From Haplosporangium gracile (lineage: Eukaryota > Mortierellomycota > Mortierellomycetes > Mortierellales > Mortierellaceae), in NCBI GenBank assembly GCA_015499985.1, contig JAAAUF010000868.1:1-15602 (forward strand): a stretch of 15,602 bases of DNA, in the 5' to 3' direction. The notes under the pieces are model-generated. The model did no database searches and was not told the DNA's origin. It saw only the letters and a program-made list of their open reading frames with translations. Positions within the stretch are counted from its first letter, which is position 1; each line of letters opens with the position of its first letter. Both the position numbers and the translations under genes were made by a program. Below are positions 6,817 through 15,602 of this stretch, in pieces.

Positions 6817-8978
6817 TCAGTTTACGTTTCCTACAGCTCGGAGAGAGTGCAGAAAGATGCGCTTTGAATAAATTACCGTCGGTTTGCGGTCCCGCGCTGA
6901 CATGTACCCGATTCCCTACATTTTTTTTTTTTTTTTTTTTTTTTGATAAAAAAATGCGAAGCACAAGAGTAAATTAACAAAGGATCCTCCCAGAAATCCT
7001 ATCTGTACAGCAGCAATGTATCAAATCTGTCAAGGAAAACAATGCATCCTCTCAAGCTTACCATGGTCTGGGTGGTATGAGCAAACACCATTTCTGCCCT
7101 TGCAACACCACCATCGGCATCAGAGTTCCGATCGACCCTGACACCTATCCACCCGGCATGCTTGTCCGAGTATCCTCTCAACAGTGGACTTTTCATAAAC
7201 CTGTCCAAGACCTGATGTGCCGCTTCAGAGAGATCGTCATGCAAGAGACAGGTTTCCATACATGTCCGAGCCAGAAGAGTCTTTGCGATTTGTTCACCGG
7301 CGCCCGTTAGACTGCATGCGAACCCGTCCGTGTCCTCTGTCGCGTCTTGAGCCCAACACCCTGCTCCAAACAGCGCCGCCTATTTCGTCGAACAAAATCA
7401 ATTTTTCATAAGGTCAACTGTTGGCGTCTAGACGTGACGACAGCGCCCTATTTTTTTTTTTTATTTTCGTCCGCCACTTATTGAAATCATAGCAGTATCC
7501 ATTGATGTCACAAAAGTTTTACCTCACTGACACGGCCAGGGAACTTCATGGCTATGCCTCCGCTGCTGACCCCGGCGGCGACGCGTCCTTGGTTATCGAT
7601 GCAAATCGCACCCACTGTATCTTGTAATCGATCATCGTCAATTTCCAAGGCCTTTTGCGCATGTTGTTGATGGGGACTTCTGGACTCTGGATTTCTTGAT
7701 TTCTGCGCAGCGTTCTCTACTCTGCTTCTTTTGCGTGATCTGTCGCTGCCGTCCGTATTTGATTCTAGTTCCTGTGGTTGTCCCATTTGAGCACCCGAGG
7801 ATATTATTGTCCCTGAATCTGACCCTGTCGTAGCTGCTGCCTTGTTGAGCATGCTCCGGAACCGCACATAACGTTGGAGCGCCTCCATCGTAACAAGTGA
7901 ACCGCCTATTGATCCACCATCTATCACTTCAGAATTTCCAATATCCTGCGTTTTTGTGGCTCCAGTTTCTGAAATAATTTCTCGCGCTTTCGCCAACGCG
8001 TCCGCCGAAGGCTGGCGAGGAACCCTTTCAAGTGCTGAATGTGACGATGAATAACCCATAGTGTCGACCCATTGCGCAACTCCTGGTCCAACAAGCATAA
8101 TAGGCGGGATCCTGCCTAGTGATAGGGGACCTTGATCCGATTCTTGTAAGATCTTTGCCGCCAATGAGATTGGGTTCTTGAAACCTATCGAGAAAAGTAT
8201 AGTAACGACAAAAATTTGTAAGTCAAGTAGTTATTAAGATCATCAATCTCCCAGCATCACATCTCCGGATCAAATTGTGCGCCGAGCATACTTGAGACCG
8301 CACCAACAGATCCAAAGCCGAGGGTAGACCCATCCATGAGGGAGGCATCACATTCGACAAGCCCGTCGAGGTTGAGGTTCGATCCTGTTCCGGCGTTGGT
8401 GACGGGGTCATCCTCCAGTATCCTGATCATGCATTCTACAACTGCTGCTGCGGTCACTCCTGCGTCCTTTGTTGCCGTGGTCGATGTGGTGGGTGGTTGT
8501 TGCAGTAGTTGGATACCTGCTATGCATGCTCTGTTTTTGTTTTTGTATGACGATCGATACCAGGTTGGCGAGAGTGTTAGCAGGAATGACGAAGGGCATT
8601 AGGCATTAGTTGACTAACTCGAGCTTGGAAATGGAGGGTGAAGAGGGGAGGGGTAAGAAATGTTGTTTTTTCGTGCTTGTACCTTTTGCAGGCATCAAGG
8701 TATCGAGTCTTGTTCACTGCAGCATGGTGACCTATAACGGATCACCAGTATTCAGCGGGTAATTAATGAAACGCGTGTTCAGGGGCCGTTGAGACATTCG
8801 ACGCGCCTTTTTTTTTTTTTTTTTTTCCTGCGGAATATTATTTTTTTTCTTGCGCAAAGAGGAAAAAAGAAGAGGAAGAAGTACCTGCACCGACATGAAC
8901 GGCAACGAATCCCTTTGAAGGTGATGAAGATGATCCCTGTGGCGTTGTCGTCGTTGTTGGTGTGGTTGCTGTGTCCAT
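6817..8978 (-). CDS. TASP1: Taspase-1-like threonine aspartase
   Basis: My model has six exons on the minus strand: 8978-8885, 8731-8683, 8530-8292, 8184-7523, 7379-7062 and 6915-6817. It encodes 486 residues; all introns are GT-AG and in phase. Taspase is an Ntn-hydrolase of the asparaginase type 2 fold. It cuts itself before a Thr, which becomes the nucleophile, and then cleaves nuclear proteins after Asp (MLL and TFIIA in animals). Visible here are [21 protein letters not shown] and [10 protein letters not shown], then GRIPP. QDTVGA gives nucleophile Thr317 (human Thr234), followed by VSSGG and KFPGRV. GAGCWAQ and HTTQTM follow, and GIGYMSARD lies in the last exon. The linker before Thr317 (about 173-316) is Ser/Gly-rich, roughly 140 residues, and carries a basic RSRKRSR at about 276-282, a possible nuclear signal. 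An in-frame ATG at 9089 would add 37 residues, but 8978 fits the family better. Confidence 0.92.
6921..6944. repeat. T24 homopolymer inside a taspase intron
   Basis: On the gene's strand this is A24, ending five bases before the last exon of the taspase gene (sense ...A24-TGTAG). It is not a genomic poly(A) tail from retroposition, because coding sequence continues past it. Confidence 0.9.
8812..8826. repeat. T homopolymer inside taspase intron 1
   Basis: A run of about 15 T (A on the gene's strand) lies within the first intron of the taspase gene, between 8732 and 8884. Another shorter T run follows at about 8841-8848. Confidence 0.7.
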
Positions 8979-9315
8979 GACTTTATGTCCTTTTTCTTTT
9001 CGGGTTGGCTCAATTAGGACTCTCTGTTCTTTTTGTTTGTCAGCCCTTCCTTTGCACACGGAGCATTTTTTTTCTTTTGTTCTTCCCACTCGCTCGTATT
9101 TTCACGTGTCGCCTCTCAGTGGTCCAGATCCCGTGATCTCAAGATCTTGCCCTTCCCCTCCCACCGCTTTGACCTCTGATTGGCTGTTGGTGTAATACCC
9201 TTCCCCGGACACATGTACTATTTGGCCCTGAAAAACTGTTCGCCAACTTCTTTGCTTCTTTTTCTTCTTCTCCACTCCCCACTCTCCCTTCCTCAACCCC
9301 ACATAATCATATACA
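8979..9315. promoter_or_regulatory. Divergent promoter between taspase and thiolase
   Basis: The two start codons point away from each other across 337 bases, so this stretch must hold both promoters. It contains an inverted CCAAT box and, next to the thiolase ATG, a C/T-rich leader at about 9241-9300. No TATA box was seen on either side. Confidence 0.6.
9177..9185 (-). promoter_or_regulatory. Inverted CCAAT box
   Basis: TGATTGGCT on the + strand is AGCCAATCA on the minus strand, matching the extended site of the CCAAT-binding (Hap/NF-Y) complex. It lies about 135 bases before the thiolase ATG and 200 bases before the taspase ATG, so it could serve either gene. Confidence 0.5.
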
Positions 9316-11036
9316 ATGGCCAACGTCTTCATCGTCGCTGCTAAGCGTACCCCCTTTGGCGCCTTCGGTACGGTTTCTTCTTCGTCTCTTTTCTTTGCTA
9401 CTCATTGAATGAACAACGACACGCTGCGTAATGAAAAAGAAAAAAGTACCATGAACACGACTCAAGAGTGAACGATGACTAATCATTCTTTTTACCTTCA
9501 TCTTCTTTCAACTCTCTTTGGTACTTCTCTTCGTCGCCGTTTTTATCTCGCTTGTCAACTACAACCATTAACTAACCGACTAACTCACTTAACATCAACA
9601 TCAATATATCACCAAACCGGACCACATTAACAACAAACAACAACAAAAAAAAAACAAACAGGCGGAAAGCTCAAGGACTACACCGCTGCTGAATTGGGCG
9701 CCTTCGCTTCCAAGGCCGCCCTCGCAGATGTCGGCAAGCAAGTCCCCATCGACTCGGTCATCGTCGGAAACGTCGCTCACACCGACGCCGCAGGCCCTTA
9801 CCTCGCCCGCCACGTCGGCCTTCGCACCGGCCTCGACATCACTATCCCCGCTCTCACTGTTAACCGTCTTTGTGGATCGGGCTTCCAATCTATTATCAAC
9901 GCTGCCCATGAGATCATTGCTGGCGATGCCAACATTGTTTTGACTGGTGGATCCGAGTCCATGTCGCTCGCTCCTTATGCGTTGAGGGGTATTCGTTTCG
10001 GAGGTACTCGTTTTGGAGTTGATTTGAAGTTGGAGGATACTTTGGCTGCGGCTTTGGTCGATCGGTTCCCTAAGGAGACCCCTATGGGTATCACTGCTGA
10101 GAACTTGGCTCAACAGCATAACATATCTCGCCAGGATTGTGATGAGTATGCTCTCTTGTCCCAGCAGCGTTGGGCCGCTGGTAAGTTTCTTTTCTTTCTT
10201 TTTTTCTTTCTTTGCCAACTGCAGGACTGTTTTCTTCGATTCCTTGTACATTATACTGCATACCCTTTCTTTCTTTGTGGGTTGATTTTTTATCTCGTGA
10301 AAGTGAACAAAGTTCTTGAGAACAAAAGGAAAAAAAAAAAAACGTGATCTGCATCATCATCATGATCTTGTTCCCGCGTACTCACAACCCAATTTTTGCA
10401 ACTATCCCTATCCCTTAATCAGCCAACAAGGCCGGTCGCTTCAACGCAGAGATCGCCCCCGTCGAGTACAAGGTCAAGAAGGCCGTCGAGACCTTGAGCC
10501 ACGACGAACACCCTCGCTCCGCCACCACCATCGAGTCCCTCAACAAGCTCCCCTCTGTCTTTAAGAAGGAAGGAACCGTCACCGCCGGAAATGCCTCGGG
10601 TATCTCTGACGGTGCCGGTGCCATCGTCGTCGCCTCGGAGCAGGCCATCAAGGAGCACGGATTGAAACCCCTCGCAAAGGTTGTCTCCTGGCACGTCACT
10701 GCCGTCGAGCCCTCCATCATGGGTATCGGCCCCGTCTCTGCCATTCAGGGAGCCCTCAAGAAGGCTGGTTTGACCCTCAAGGATATGGACCTGATCGAGG
10801 TCAACGAGGCCTTTGCTGCCCAGTACTTGGCTGTTGAGAAGGTTCTTGGATTGGACCGCTCCAAGACCAACTTGAACGGTGGTGCCATTGCTCTCGGACA
10901 CCCTCTCGGTGCCTCAGGTTCCCGTATCATGGCCCACTTGTCCCATGAGCTCCAGCGCACCCAGGGCAAGTACGCCATCGGCTCTGCCTGCATTGGTGGT
11001 GGTCAGGGTATCGCCGTCGTTATCGAGAGATGCTAA
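9316..11036 (+). CDS. ACAA2: 3-ketoacyl-CoA thiolase, mitochondrial ACAA2 type
   Basis: My model has exons 9316-9367, 9662-10180 and 10423-11036, giving 394 residues (human ACAA2 has 397). Both introns are GT-AG in phase 1. The enzyme cleaves 3-ketoacyl-CoA with CoA to give acetyl-CoA and a shortened acyl-CoA, the last step of beta-oxidation. It starts [15 protein letters not shown]. Cys88 in [10 protein letters not shown] is the acyl-accepting nucleophile. [10 protein letters not shown] is at 318-327, His350 is in [10 protein letters not shown], and Cys380 in ACIGGGQG is the general base. The whole chain follows ACAA2 closely, including SIMGIGPV. Like ACAA2 it has no cleavable-looking presequence, and the C-terminus IERC is not a peroxisomal SKL-type signal, so mitochondria are likely (inference). 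An acetyl-CoA acetyltransferase is less likely. It diverges from the taspase gene and converges with the kinase gene. Confidence 0.95.
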
Positions 11037-11081
11037 ATTATCTCGACCCTTTTGTAATTTGACTCGCAACCATATCCATGA

Positions 11082-11091
11082 AATAAATAAA
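11082..11091 (+). terminator. Overlapping AATAAA polyadenylation signals of the thiolase gene
   Basis: Two AATAAA hexamers overlap (11082-11087 and 11086-11091), starting 46 bases after the thiolase stop. They lie within the 238-base gap to the convergent kinase stop codon. Confidence 0.6.
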
Positions 11092-11274
11092 CAACACCCA
11101 TTGTATAGACAACACACATCCACACAATGAAAATGGAACAGAACAAAAATTGGAGGGGCATTGTGTTGTTGTTGTTTTTTTTGGATCTTTTTCTTTCTTT
11201 GCTGGCGGAGGCAAAAATACTATATAAAAACATCTGGCGTCATCTTATCCCACCTGCCTAATTCTGTATTTTTT

Positions 11275-14765
<3,491 letters not shown>

Positions 14766-15602
14766 ATTTTCCAATCGGTTGTCGAGGGGAGGAGCGAGGG
14801 AGGAAGGAAGTGTGTTAATATAGTGGTTTGTGTTTGTTTGAAGATATTGAAAGAAAGATGTGGAAGAAAAGGCACGGCAAGACAAGGTGAGGGATAGCAA
14901 AGAAGGGGAAAGGGAGGAGAGAGGGAGAAAAAGAAAGAAAAAAAAGTGAGGGACGGGCAGCCGACGAACAAAAAAGGTGAGAAGAAAGAAAAAGACCCCG
15001 CAGGCAGGAACCAGCAGATAAAGCAAAAAAGTAACGACGAACTGGTTGCTTTGCACCATGGTCATAGGCAAAGGTAGGTACTGTTCTTTCTCGGCAGACA
15101 GGCACACTTCCTTTTTGTTCTTTTTTTTGGACTTTTTTGACTGACTGACAAACAGACAGCCAGCCAGCCAGTGGAAAATAGGAGGCCCCTTTCGAGTCAG
15201 ATGATCATCCACTCGGGTTGACCATAGTTACGCGCATAATCGACCCCCAGCTGAGTCGTGCTGGCCACAACAGGTAGAGAGAAGGAGAGCAGAGTAGAGA
15301 CAGACACGAAGAGATGGAAAAGTCGAAGTGTCGCTTTCTTATTCATTCATTCACCTTCCACCACTTTTACCATTCAACTGCAAGTTTGTTCGCTCGATAC
15401 TCTGCAAACACCACCACCGCCATTCAACAACAGCAATAGGATGGAGGTGACTCCCTGTCTTCTTTCCTTGTACACTTTTCTTCCCTCTCTTTGTTCACTC
15501 TATTCTCATTCGCACAATAAAGCACCATCTCCACTATGCCATTCAAAAGTGGCAGAAGGGTATAGAACTCTCTCTGTCATTTTTTTTTTTTTTTTTTTTT
15601 TT
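14766..15602. other. Kinase 5' leader and upstream region
   Basis: Just before the kinase ATG the sense (minus) strand is C/T-rich, at about 14790-14990, like the other leaders. The kinase frame stays open upstream to an ATG at 15212, but the translation is low-complexity Phe/Leu/Ser from the pyrimidine tract and is not credible as protein. From 15213 to the edge I see no supported gene. An ATG at 15441 on the + strand opens a frame to the edge with no recognisable motif. Confidence 0.5.
15580..15602. repeat. T homopolymer at the window edge
   Basis: The last 23 bases are all T. Together with the TC repeat at the other end, this suggests the window boundaries are assembly breaks. Confidence 0.9.

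Noticed and set aside
6921..6944. Poly(A) tail of a retroposed element
   Set aside because: No target-site duplication or element body was seen, and the sequence past it is conserved taspase coding sequence.
6999..7061. Taspase ending by read-through at the stop near 6999
   Set aside because: A good GTAAGC donor sits at 7061, and splicing to 6915 restores the conserved GYMSA-type end; the read-through tail has no match.
7077..7411. Plus-strand open frames over 7077-7411
   Set aside because: They are antisense to the well-supported taspase exon 7062-7379.
8979..9089. 37-residue N-terminal extension of the taspase from an ATG at 9089
   Set aside because: It lies in the divergent promoter, has no family match, and the ATG at 8978 is close before the conserved VHVGAG. 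It remains possible.
14766..15212. In-frame N-terminal extension of the kinase from an ATG at 15212
   Set aside because: The translation is Phe/Leu/Ser low complexity from a C/T-rich leader and would add a hydrophobic segment foreign to PAK kinases.

Overview
The window looks like nuclear DNA of an early-diverging fungus, most plausibly Mortierella-like (Mortierellomycotina); this placement is an inference. It rests on GT-AG introns of about 95-450 bases with CTAAC-type branch sites, pyrimidine-rich leaders before start codons, an ACAA2-type mitochondrial thiolase, a PAK-family kinase and a taspase-type threonine protease. No bacterial, phage, CRISPR or transposon signature was found. Both ends are simple sequence (a TC repeat at the left, a T run at the right), so the window may be a whole contig broken at low-complexity DNA.

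Layout. 1-2688 is sparse and holds two small predicted secreted proteins on the + strand (682-1044 and 1977-2222). The first is followed, after one in-frame stop, by a decaying copy of its own cysteine module. 2689-3852 (+) is a three-exon F-box/coiled-coil gene. 4623-6551 (+) is a five-exon ALDH3-type (fatty) aldehyde dehydrogenase. 6817-8978 (-) is a six-exon taspase-1-like threonine aspartase, tail to tail with the dehydrogenase. 9316-11036 (+) is a three-exon mitochondrial-type 3-ketoacyl-CoA thiolase, head to head with the protease across a 337-base divergent promoter that carries an inverted CCAAT box. 11275-14765 (-) is an eight-exon PAK/STE20 kinase with a CRIB domain, tail to tail with the thiolase. 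14766-15602 is its leader and upstream region.

The exon structures were built by hand from reading frame, splice consensus and alignment to remembered family motifs. They are phase-consistent from ATG to stop for all five multi-exon genes: 308, 484, 486, 394 and 702 residues in map order. The dehydrogenase and thiolase belong to fatty aldehyde/fatty acid catabolism. The protease, the kinase and the F-box protein are regulatory housekeeping genes with no evident link to them. I do not see a new multi-gene system. The points most worth a second look are the stop-interrupted module of the secreted gene, the long AG-free A-rich 3' ends of several introns, the greatly enlarged linker of the fungal taspase, and a possible 33-base cassette exon in the kinase.
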